This document shows positions 8,944-17,204 of a stretch of 21,660 nucleotides of DNA, in pieces. The notes under the pieces are model-generated. The model was not told the origin of the DNA. It did no database searches and saw only the letters and a list, made by a program, of their open reading frames with translations. This DNA comes from Coriobacteriaceae bacterium (GTDB lineage Bacteria > Actinomycetota > Coriobacteriia > Coriobacteriales > UBA8131), in contig JAAYYH010000102.1 of assembly GCA_012515495.1 (NCBI GenBank), forward strand, positions 1 to 21,660, in the 5' to 3' direction. The first letter of the stretch is position 1, and every line of letters starts with the position of its first letter. The position numbers were made by a program, and so were the translations under genes.

Positions 8944-9096
8944 TCACATTGATGGTGTTGTGACAAATCGTGCAAGACTGAAAACAAGCAAATAGCGTAA
9001 AATGTATAACTTGGTTCAACGTCAACATTGTTGGATTCTCTTTGTAACGATTTAAGTAATCTTTGTGCGGATTCCCTTAAATATCCCCGCATACAA

Positions 9097-9102
9097 GATA
9101 AT
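9097..9102 (+). promoter_or_regulatory. Possible -10 element for the zinc-ribbon gene
   Basis: GATAAT matches the -10 consensus at five of six positions and would place transcription start near 9110, about 40 nt before the GTG start at 9151. No convincing -35 is visible at the expected distance. The 255-bp region 8896-9150 separates divergent genes and must hold at least one promoter in each direction. Confidence 0.3.
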
Positions 9103-9150
9103 TGTCACGCACAAACACTGTCTAGGGATGTCTGGCATATTGGAGGGCAT

Positions 9151-9921
9151 GTGGTCTACAACAGACGCAGACGTTCAAAGCAGTTGAACTTCTCTGATGG
9201 GCCTAGCCGTTTTGATACCAAGCGCGATCGTCCGCGTAAGGACGATCAACCGCTGTCCCCAAGTTTCTCTCGTAAGGTGATGCGTTGCAGGCGTTGTGGT
9301 GTCCGAATCGTCAGCAACGTCGACCACTGTCCCTATTGCGGAGAGAACCTCCGCCCGGTTTTCATGCGACTCTGGTTCTGGCTGATCATCGTCGTATTGC
9401 TGGCAGCTTCGGTGACCTACATAATCGTCAGGGGAATACCCGATCCTGAGCCGATACAACCGGTTCTCTCATCCAAACCAGTAGTGGTCGGCGCGAAAGC
9501 TGGTAGTTCATATAAAGATCTGGCAATCGGTACTACAATCGATATCGACTCCTTGCTGGTTACCGTTACCGGAGTCGAAAATGGATCGACAGCGAAAGAT
9601 GGTTCGGTTGTCAAGATCGTGACGGTGTTGTTCTCCAACAACCGTGCCGATAGTACGACGCTATTCTCCACACAATGGCGCATCGAACGAACTGATGGCA
9701 CCCGCGATGATACCTACATCGGCACAACTGTTGATGATGAGAACATCAACAGTAATTTCGAGGCATATCAACTCAAAGCTGGTGACCAGTTCACAGGCAG
9801 ATTGTACTTCTCTGGTGACGATCTGGCTAAAATCGTATTCTCCCCCAATGCCCTCGACTACAATGAGGACAATCTGGCGACTTGGTCGGTTCCACAAAGC
9901 CCATCGACGCAAGATGAATGA
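9151..9921 (+). CDS. Zinc-ribbon, single-pass membrane protein with DUF4352-like domain
   Basis: The function is unknown. The 256-residue protein has three parts. A basic, proline-containing N-terminal tail ends in a zinc ribbon with Cys46, 49, 60 and 63 (CRRCG and CPYCG). One strongly hydrophobic membrane segment follows at about 73-94. The remaining roughly 160 residues form a beta-rich region resembling the DUF4352/telokin-like immunoglobulin fold (GTTIDIDSLLVTVTGVEN, then QLKAGDQFTGRLYF). The likely topology is a cytoplasmic ribbon with the beta domain outside. The start is GTG at 9151, behind GGAGGG four bases upstream; an ATG at 9028 is in frame but lacks a ribosome site and would add a non-family extension. 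It is the only plus-strand gene here, divergent from recJ, and it ends one base from the end of secF. The resemblance to DUF4352 is by eye. Confidence 0.8.
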   Translation: MVYNRRRRSKQLNFSDGPSRFDTKRDRPRKDDQPLSPSFSRKVMRCRRCGVRIVSNVDHCPYCGENLRPVFMRLWFWLIIVVLLAASVTYIIVRGIPDPEPIQPVLSSKPVVVGAKAGSSYKDLAIGTTIDIDSLLVTVTGVENGSTAKDGSVVKIVTVLFSNNRADSTTLFSTQWRIERTDGTRDDTYIGTTVDDENINSNFEAYQLKAGDQFTGRLYFSGDDLAKIVFSPNALDYNEDNLATWSVPQSPSTQDE

Positions 9922-9922
9922 T

Positions 9923-10879
9923 CTATCTGCCTAATTGCTCCTCGATAGTAAACTCACCGATGCCATCGTCATATTTCTTGGCCAGCTTCTTGAATTTTGG
10001 TTCACGCTGTTTCCAGATGGCGTAAAGAGGCGATGCGATCGCAATCGAGGAATATGAGCCCAACACCAGACCGATTGCCATAGCGAATGCGAAATCCTTG
10101 AGTGTCTCACCGCCAAAGAACAACATTGTCAGCACGGGAATCAGTGAGGTCAATGTTGTATTGATGGTGCGGACGAGAACCTGATTAACTGAATGGTTCG
10201 CTACCGTCATGAATGAATGGCTCGCGGTCGAACCACTATTATCATTAATCCGATGGAACACCACGATCGTGTCGTAGAGGGAATATCCCATGATGGTCAA
10301 CAACGCGGCAATCACATTGGGTGTAACCTCACGTCCCACCAAAGCGTAGATACCGATAATGACAATCAGATCATGGATCAGAGCGATGACTGCGGTAACA
10401 CCCATCTTATATTCGAAGCGGATCGCGATATAGATGATGATCAACGCGATTGCTACTATGAATGCTATCAGTGATGAACGTGTGACATCAGCTCCCCAAC
10501 CAGGTCCGATAGTAGTGACTTCGGTGCTGTTCGGTGGCAAGTTTAGGCTTTCGACCACAGCGTCAGCGTACATAGATGCCTCTGTGGCGTCTGTAACCGG
10601 GATCCGAACAATGAAACCGAAAATCCCAGCGGCGTCAGTGGTTGTCTGGATTATCGGTGATTCAACTTGTTGTTCCTGAAAGACCTGGCGCATCTCCTCA
10701 ATGCTGACGTTGCCGGTGTCTCTGAATGTGATTGATGTGCCACCGCTGAATTCGATACCGAAATTCAAGCCCCTGAGTCCCACTGCTGCCAAAGAAAGCA
10801 CAATCAGCGTCAGAGCGACGATGAAGAATACCTTACGGTGTTTCAGAAAATTGATGTCTCGTTTCAGTCGCTTAACCAT
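9923..10879 (-). CDS. secF: Protein translocase subunit SecF
   Basis: SecF pairs with SecD in the membrane and uses proton-motive force to pull exported proteins out of SecYEG. The 318-residue protein has the family plan: TM1 near residues 19-36, an extracytoplasmic domain opened by FGIEFSGGTSI, then five further membrane segments. These carry RFEYKMGVTAVIALIHD, IMGYSLYDTIVVFHRIND and the SVNQVLVRTINTTLTSLIPVL block. The start is set at ATG 10879 because GAGG stands 8 nt upstream; the in-frame GTG at 10888 lies directly on that site. The gene overlaps the secD stop by 8 nt, so the two are co-translated. The short C-terminal tail is charged. There is no space for a terminator before the convergent zinc-ribbon gene. 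Confidence 0.97.
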   Translation of the reverse strand: MVKRLKRDINFLKHRKVFFIVALTLIVLSLAAVGLRGLNFGIEFSGGTSITFRDTGNVSIEEMRQVFQEQQVESPIIQTTTDAAGIFGFIVRIPVTDATEASMYADAVVESLNLPPNSTEVTTIGPGWGADVTRSSLIAFIVAIALIIIYIAIRFEYKMGVTAVIALIHDLIVIIGIYALVGREVTPNVIAALLTIMGYSLYDTIVVFHRINDNSGSTASHSFMTVANHSVNQVLVRTINTTLTSLIPVLTMLFFGGETLKDFAFAMAIGLVLGSYSSIAIASPLYAIWKQREPKFKKLAKKYDDGIGEFTIEEQLGR

Positions 10880-12461
10880 TTTCAACACCTCGCTTCAGTT
10901 CACCTGAGGCGCGTGCTGATTCCTCGTCTTCTCCAATGCCCCAGAACCCTGGATGTTTTGCGATTATCCCAGGTGCCATCAGCCTGATCAGCGGTGCCTT
11001 GAATAGTAGCATCGTCAATATGTCGCACAAAACTCCCAGTGCTAATGTCAGACCAAATCCCTTGACCGATCCCACAGCGATGAAGAACAGCGCCAAAGCA
11101 CTGACTAGAGTCACTAAGTCGGCATCGATTGAGGTGACTATGGCATGTTTGACACCTGTAATGGAGGCTGCGCGAACCGAACGGCCCATGCGGATCTCCT
11201 CTTTGAATCGTTCTAAGATCAGGATGGAGGAGTCTGCGGCTACGCCGATTGCCAGAACGATCCCCGCTATGCCGGCCAGAGACAGGGCAAACAGACCAAG
11301 AATAGATAAAAGCGCGAGTAAACCCAGATAAAGCAGGGCGAAGATGCCTATTGAACTGGCGGTGAGCAACCCAAGTCCTCTATAGAAGAAAAGCAGATAG
11401 AGCGCGACGATTATCAGTCCAATGACAGCAACGAGTATACCGGATCGAAGAGAGTCCTGACCCAGCGTAGGACCGACTACCTGTGAGGTTGCCACAGTCA
11501 GTGTCACGGGGAGCGAACCAGACTGTAAGACTGTTCTCAACGCGTTCGCACTGTCCAGATCATAACCTCCGGTAATCGCCACATTACCATTGGTAATGGC
11601 GTTCTCTACTGCAGGAGCGCTCTGAACCATGCCATCGAGCACAATCGCAATACGACCGTTTGTGGGGTACAACGCTGTTGTCACCTCAGCAAAGGCCTTG
11701 GTAGCTGTTGCGTCCAGTACAAGATTCACGCTGTAGTTAGGACTTGTCTCTCTTTCCTTACCGATATTTACCGATACGATATTGGCCCCTGTGAAAATCG
11801 AACTGTATGAACCTGGGGACAGAATGATTGGCTGGATCGATAATGTTCCCTCTTGCCCGACGCTTCCATCCACGGTTGTCTCATCTGCTAATCCCTCGTC
11901 AGCGACTTCACCTTCAGTCACTATTCCGTCAGCCTCTGTCTCATCTGCTAATCCTTCATCAGGAATCGGTTCGTTGTTGGGGGTAGCCTCATCAGTAACT
12001 TCGTCGACAACAGTCTGTACCCAAGTCTGACCTGCCTCCAGAGCATTCCGCTGCGCTTGATCGCTGACATCGGCAACGTTGACGAATTCCAGATAGCCCG
12101 TCTGCCCTATGGTCTGCAACGCTTGAGTCTGATCGACTACTCCGGGAATTTGCACCAACAGCTGTGTACTGCCCTGTTTCTGGACACTTGCCTCTGATGC
12201 ACCCAACAGATTCACGCGCCGTTCCACAACCTGCATTGCCATGTCGAGGTCATCAGCAGATACAGCAGATCCATCCGGTTTGGATGCCTGCATCACCACT
12301 GAGAGCCCACCCTTGACATCCAATCCCTGATTTATGCGCTCATCTGGCGGCCAGAAAGCCACTGCTGCCGCTGCCAGCAAAACCACCAAGAGGCACAACA
12401 GGCCGATATGCGGTCGCGTCCAAGGTTTCTTCTTCTTTGGTTTGAATCTTCTATCAGCCAT
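10872..12461 (-). CDS. secD: Protein translocase subunit SecD with acidic repeat insert
   Basis: SecD is the partner of SecF in proton-driven protein export. It has 529 residues: a basic N-terminus (KPKKKKPW), TM1 at about 18-37, a large extracytoplasmic domain opened by GLDVKGGLSVVM, and a C-terminal five-helix membrane domain from about residue 338. The TM4 motif normally written GMAVDANVLIFER reads GVAADSSILILER, keeping Asp410 while Asn becomes Ser. Residues about 152-205 form an acidic, low-complexity insert with two copies of a DEGLADET unit 20 residues apart, lying in the periplasmic-domain region and interrupting the usual P1 head. The ATG at 12461 follows AGAAGG by 5 nt. tgt ends 97 bp upstream. 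No yajC lies between them, although tgt-yajC-secD-secF is the common order in bacteria. Confidence 0.96.
   Translation of the reverse strand: MADRRFKPKKKKPWTRPHIGLLCLLVVLLAAAAVAFWPPDERINQGLDVKGGLSVVMQASKPDGSAVSADDLDMAMQVVERRVNLLGASEASVQKQGSTQLLVQIPGVVDQTQALQTIGQTGYLEFVNVADVSDQAQRNALEAGQTWVQTVVDEVTDEATPNNEPIPDEGLADETEADGIVTEGEVADEGLADETTVDGSVGQEGTLSIQPIILSPGSYSSIFTGANIVSVNIGKERETSPNYSVNLVLDATATKAFAEVTTALYPTNGRIAIVLDGMVQSAPAVENAITNGNVAITGGYDLDSANALRTVLQSGSLPVTLTVATSQVVGPTLGQDSLRSGILVAVIGLIIVALYLLFFYRGLGLLTASSIGIFALLYLGLLALLSILGLFALSLAGIAGIVLAIGVAADSSILILERFKEEIRMGRSVRAASITGVKHAIVTSIDADLVTLVSALALFFIAVGSVKGFGLTLALGVLCDILTMLLFKAPLIRLMAPGIIAKHPGFWGIGEDEESARASGELKRGVENG
11878..11962 (-). repeat. In-frame 60-bp-period repeat inside secD
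   Basis: A 25-bp unit (GTCTCATCTGCTAATCC on the plus strand, then a variable end) occurs at 11878-11902 and again at 11938-11962, exactly 60 bp apart, with two mismatches. On the protein it gives DEGLADETEADG (168-179) and DEGLADETTVDG (188-199). The exact multiple of three and the near-identity at DNA level suggest a recent tandem duplication, or a unit count that can change without breaking the frame. Confidence 0.85.
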
Positions 12462-12512
12462 GCCAACCTTCTCTTAATCCAATACTACGATCGCGAATAA
12501 CCTGAAGCACCT

Positions 12513-12518
12513 ATTATA
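12513..12518 (-). promoter_or_regulatory. Possible -10 element for secDF
   Basis: A perfect TATAAT on the minus strand lies 51 bp before the secD ATG, in the 97-bp gap after tgt. A TG dinucleotide sits two bases before it, near the extended -10 position. No good -35 hexamer is seen at 16-18 bp, so this is a moderate candidate for transcribing secDF apart from the queuosine genes. Confidence 0.35.
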
Positions 12519-12558
12519 GACATAAGCCAGCACTTGGCTGAGATGCGGGTGGAAACAG

Positions 12559-14817
<2,259 letters not shown>

Positions 14818-14821
<4 letters not shown>

Positions 14822-15459
14822 TCAGTACCCGCCATCTGCTTTCTTCTCTGTTTTCGCAACTCTTTTCTCGCGGCACGCTCTAAGTCCGCCTCGATCTCTG
14901 AGAATCGGCAACCACAGTATCTTTGATTGTACATACCCAGCTCTCTGGATCGCTTACTTGAAGCTGCGAAGAGATCTTGATAGTTATCTTCCAAAGCCTT
15001 GAGACCGTGATCAATGGCAGCTCGTTTCAACTCCTCAATGATCAGTTCAGTGAACTGATAGGGACTGATAGTCAATGTAGTGCCAATTGTGTCGTAGCCT
15101 TCAGCAACCGCCAGGTCAGCTGTTTGCGATAAACGCAGCCGATAACAGGCAGCACAGCGCTTTTGACGAAGCAGCAGGTTATGTTGGCAACAATCGTCTG
15201 TGGGTATAATCGGATAAGGACCACCAAATACGCCGACTGCTCTCTCCCACTGCTCGGGTTGATATTCGGCGGTGATCAGAGTGCAGCCAACCATTGTGGC
15301 ATAGTCGCGAAGTGCAGCCAAACGCAGTTGGTATTCCCCTTGCGGATGGATATTCGGGTTGACGAATACCAGCGCCAGCTTCGCTTCTGTTTGTGAGAGT
15401 AACCGCAGCGGCTCGATTGAGCATGGTCCGCAGCAGGCATGTAAGAGTATTAAATCCAT
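14818..15459 (-). CDS. queH: Epoxyqueuosine reductase QueH
   Basis: QueH removes the epoxide from epoxyqueuosine in tRNA, the last step to queuosine; it is the non-orthologous replacement of QueG. The 213-residue protein has the cysteine-rich family pattern: HACCGPCS at 7-14, VNPNIHPQGEY, RCAACYRLRL with Cys102 and Cys105, TTLTISPY, and MYNQRYCGCRFSE with Cys182 and Cys184. Such cysteines hold an iron-sulfur cluster and a metal in the family. An extra Cys pair sits at 90-91. The frame is open upstream to 15561, but ATG 15459 gives the family N-terminus; the extension would run back across the cspA terminator. No Shine-Dalgarno precedes this ATG, and a -10-like TAGAAT lies 7 nt before it, so the message may be leaderless. 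A basic tail ends the protein. Confidence 0.94.
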
Positions 15460-15466
15460 AGTGTAT

Positions 15467-15494
15467 ATTCTAATAGTAAATGTCGGCAGACAAT
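15467..15494 (-). promoter_or_regulatory. Possible leaderless promoter of queH
   Basis: TAGAAT (15472-15467) stands exactly seven bases before the A of the queH ATG, which would make the first transcribed base the start codon. TTGTCT (15 bp) or ATTGTC (16 bp) further upstream are weak -35 candidates. The position just downstream of the cspA terminator requires a promoter here. Confidence 0.4.
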
Positions 15495-15518
15495 AGCTAA
15501 CAGAGATAATCCATCGGG

Positions 15519-15548
15519 GAAAACAAAGAGACGACCTAGGTCGCCTCT
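15519..15548 (-). terminator. Intrinsic terminator of cspA
   Basis: On the minus strand a nine-pair stem (AGAGGCGAC and GTCGTCTCT, one G-U pair) closes over a CTAG loop and is followed by TTGTTTTC. The G-U pair exists only in the minus-strand RNA, which fits termination in that direction. It lies 30 nt after the cspA stop and before the queH promoter. Confidence 0.8.
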
Positions 15549-15577
15549 CGTAGTCGTGCAACTATCTTAAAACCGGT

Positions 15578-15781
15578 TTACAGTTTACGGACGTTGCTTG
15601 CTTGGAGCTTACCGTTCTGACCGGTGGTGATATCAAATTCCACGCGGGCATCCTCGTCGAGCGTCTTAAACCCATCAGTCTGGATTTCCGAGAAGTGAAC
15701 AAAGAGATCGTCGCCATCTTCACGTGAGATGAAACCGTAACCTTTGTCCGGATTGAACCACTTTACCTTACCTTCAGCCAT
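15578..15781 (-). CDS. cspA: Cold-shock protein, CspA family
   Basis: This small cytoplasmic single-stranded nucleic-acid binding protein acts as an RNA chaperone. The 67-residue protein is a single OB-fold cold-shock domain of standard length: [10 protein letters not shown] at the start, RNP1 as KGYGFI, RNP2 as LFVHFS, then a [10 protein letters not shown] ending. The ATG at 15781 has AAAGG 7 nt upstream; the frame continues to 15847, but the extra 22 residues are not part of the family. It is a single-gene unit with its own promoter region, a long structured leader and its own terminator, as is common for cold-regulated csp genes. Whether it is cold-induced or constitutive cannot be told from the sequence. 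Confidence 0.97.
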   Translation of the reverse strand: MAEGKVKWFNPDKGYGFISREDGDDLFVHFSEIQTDGFKTLDEDARVEFDITTGQNGKLQASNVRKL

Positions 15782-15894
15782 GTCTTGCCTTTCTTTCTGC
15801 CTTACAGGCATACCACTAACAGTGCGAACCCAGCCATGGAAACTCACTGCGTGCCTACGAGTCCGTGTGGACTCACATTGGGAAGTTTACCATA
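15782..15894 (-). promoter_or_regulatory. cspA promoter and structured 5' leader
   Basis: A weak -10 (TATGGT, 15894-15889) would start transcription near 15882 and give a leader of about 100 nt. The leader holds a perfect hairpin, GAGTCC with GGACTC over four bases (15859-15874), and a second, TGCCT/AGGCA over three bases (15798-15810), only a few bases before the ribosome site. Long folding leaders control cold-shock mRNAs in other bacteria, so temperature-dependent control is plausible but inferred. Confidence 0.45.
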
Positions 15895-15913
15895 CTGTTA
15901 CTGAATTTCCACG

Positions 15914-15935
15914 AAAAAACGCAAATTGTTTGCGC
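15914..15935 (-). terminator. Intrinsic terminator of the asp23-coaD unit
   Basis: On the minus strand CGCAAA-CAA-TTTGCG forms a six-pair stem, with a possible seventh G-U pair, followed at once by six T. It lies about 140 nt after the coaD stop and directly before the cspA promoter. The three-base loop is tight, but the T-run is strong. Confidence 0.65.
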
Positions 15936-16073
15936 AGCTATCTGGCGGTATTTGTTTGTTTAGTTTGATTTATGTACTTTTCGACATGAAATCTTCCAGA
16001 TTTGACTTCTCGTGGACTCAAATTTGTGGGTCACGTTCCTCTGGTACCGAGATACCTTTGATCTCCCTGACCA
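15936..16073. other. Gene-free trailer between coaD and its terminator
   Basis: These 138 bp are AT-richer than the flanking genes. I see no reading frame with a ribosome site, no RNA gene and no strong hairpin with a T-run. A weak stem AAATC/GATTT (near 15987-16003) is present. It probably forms the 3' untranslated end of the coaD message. Confidence 0.4.
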
Positions 16074-16565
16074 TCACTCAGCGCGATAGTGCTCGAGCAG
16101 AGCTTCCTCGACCAAAGCAGGTACCCAGTCATGGATCCTGCCACCCAACGAGGCTACCTCTTTGACCATCGATGACGAGAGGTACATATGTTCTGGAGTA
16201 GCCATGATGAACATGGTCTCCAGTGTTGGATTCAAACAGTAGTTCAACGAGGCTTGTTGGAATTCGAACTCGAAATCGGTAACGACACGTAGACCTTTGA
16301 CGATTGCTATCGCACCGACCTCAACCGCGAAATCCACCAACAGATTGGAAAACGTCTGGACCTCGACGTTCTTCAAGTGTTTTACGGCATCGATGATGAA
16401 GGCGATCCGATCCTCTTCTGAGAAAAGAGGTCCTGTACCACCTTTTTTCGGCGAACTCGCAACCCCTACCACAATGCGATCAAAGATCTGCGATGAGCGT
16501 TCGATAACGTCGACATGCCCCAGGGTTATCGGGTCAAAGGTACCGGGAATCAATGCCGTGCGCAT
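16074..16565 (-). CDS. coaD: Phosphopantetheine adenylyltransferase
   Basis: CoaD adenylates 4'-phosphopantetheine to dephospho-CoA, the penultimate step of coenzyme A synthesis. The 163-residue protein is of normal length and shows the nucleotidyltransferase motifs: TFDPITLGH at 9-17 with the T/HxGH signature, KGLRVVTDFEFEFQ from residue 91, and YLSSSMVKEVA near 129-139. The ATG at 16565 has GGAGGAG 5 nt upstream. It overlaps the end of rsmD by 16 nt; the rsmD-coaD pair is a very common bacterial arrangement without a direct metabolic link. It is the last gene of its transcription unit. Confidence 0.97.
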   Translation of the reverse strand: MRTALIPGTFDPITLGHVDVIERSSQIFDRIVVGVASSPKKGGTGPLFSEEDRIAFIIDAVKHLKNVEVQTFSNLLVDFAVEVGAIAIVKGLRVVTDFEFEFQQASLNYCLNPTLETMFIMATPEHMYLSSSMVKEVASLGGRIHDWVPALVEEALLEHYRAE

Positions 16566-17170
16566 ACTTGCTCCTCCTCGTGATAGATGATGAAATCGAT
16601 CTGGGTTGTGCCATACCTTTTGCAGGATAGCAGTTCAAAGCCCCTGTCGGAATATGAATCGGTCAACAGTGAGACTTTTGATTCATCAGAACCGCTTGTA
16701 GCATGCTCATAGCTGATCAGCGCCCTAGGCTGCAGATAGCCACGCATCGCCAGCTCTGAGATGATTCTAGAAACCTGTTCTGGCTTGAAAGCATAGGGAG
16801 GGTCGAGTATCACCAGGTCGAATGGCGCAGTTCTTTTGAGCTCACCTCGCTTCAACGATGTCATGATTGAGCCCGCAAGAACGGGAGCTGATACGTTGAG
16901 ATCTCGCAGGTTGGCCTTGATGGTCTTAATGGCAGCAGGGGCGCAGTCACAGAACAGACAACTGGCTGCTCCGCGTGACAAAGCCTCTATCCCCAAGGCC
17001 CCCGAACCAGCGAAGGCATCCAACACGTTACTGTTCGCGAATCCCTGCGACAAGACGCTGCTGACAACACTGGCCCAAGCTTCGCGAACCCTATCAGTTG
17101 TTGGACGCGTTGTAGCTCCTGGCACAGAATTGATCGTTCTCCCTTTGAATTCTCCAGCGATTATCCTCAT
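16550..17170 (-). CDS. rsmD: 16S rRNA (guanine-966-N2)-methyltransferase
   Basis: RsmD uses S-adenosylmethionine to methylate N2 of G966 in 16S rRNA during small-subunit assembly. The 206-residue protein starts with the family sequence MRIIAGEFKGR and has RPTTDRVREA, the SAM-binding motif I DAFAGSGALG at 51-60 and the catalytic DPPY at 123-126. The C-terminus is slightly long and ends in the stretch that overlaps the coaD start. The ATG at 17170 has only a weak purine stretch (GAGAGAA) upstream, but no other start gives the conserved N-terminus. It lies 34 nt after recG. Confidence 0.96.
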   Translation of the reverse strand: MRIIAGEFKGRTINSVPGATTRPTTDRVREAWASVVSSVLSQGFANSNVLDAFAGSGALGIEALSRGAASCLFCDCAPAAIKTIKANLRDLNVSAPVLAGSIMTSLKRGELKRTAPFDLVILDPPYAFKPEQVSRIISELAMRGYLQPRALISYEHATSGSDESKVSLLTDSYSDRGFELLSCKRYGTTQIDFIIYHEEEQVCARH

Positions 17171-17204
17171 GGTTCTCTCTTGTCATCTGTAGCGGAATCC
17201 ATGG

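Noticed and set aside
8892..9092. A 66-residue minus-strand reading frame overlapping the recJ start and the upstream region of the zinc-ribbon gene
   Set aside because: It has no ribosome site and no recognisable family, and it covers the divergent promoter region; it is most likely chance.
9028..9150. An upstream in-frame ATG (9028) that would lengthen the zinc-ribbon protein by 41 residues
   Set aside because: It has no Shine-Dalgarno, and it would place the gene start before the best -10 candidate, whereas GTG 9151 has GGAGGG at proper spacing.
12526..12541. Small AGCCA/TGGCT stem after tgt
   Set aside because: It has only five pairs and no T-tract follows on the minus strand, so it is not a credible terminator.
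15570..15579. AAACCGGTTT palindrome at the end of cspA
   Set aside because: It is made by the last codons and the stop; the real terminator is the longer stem at 15519-15548.
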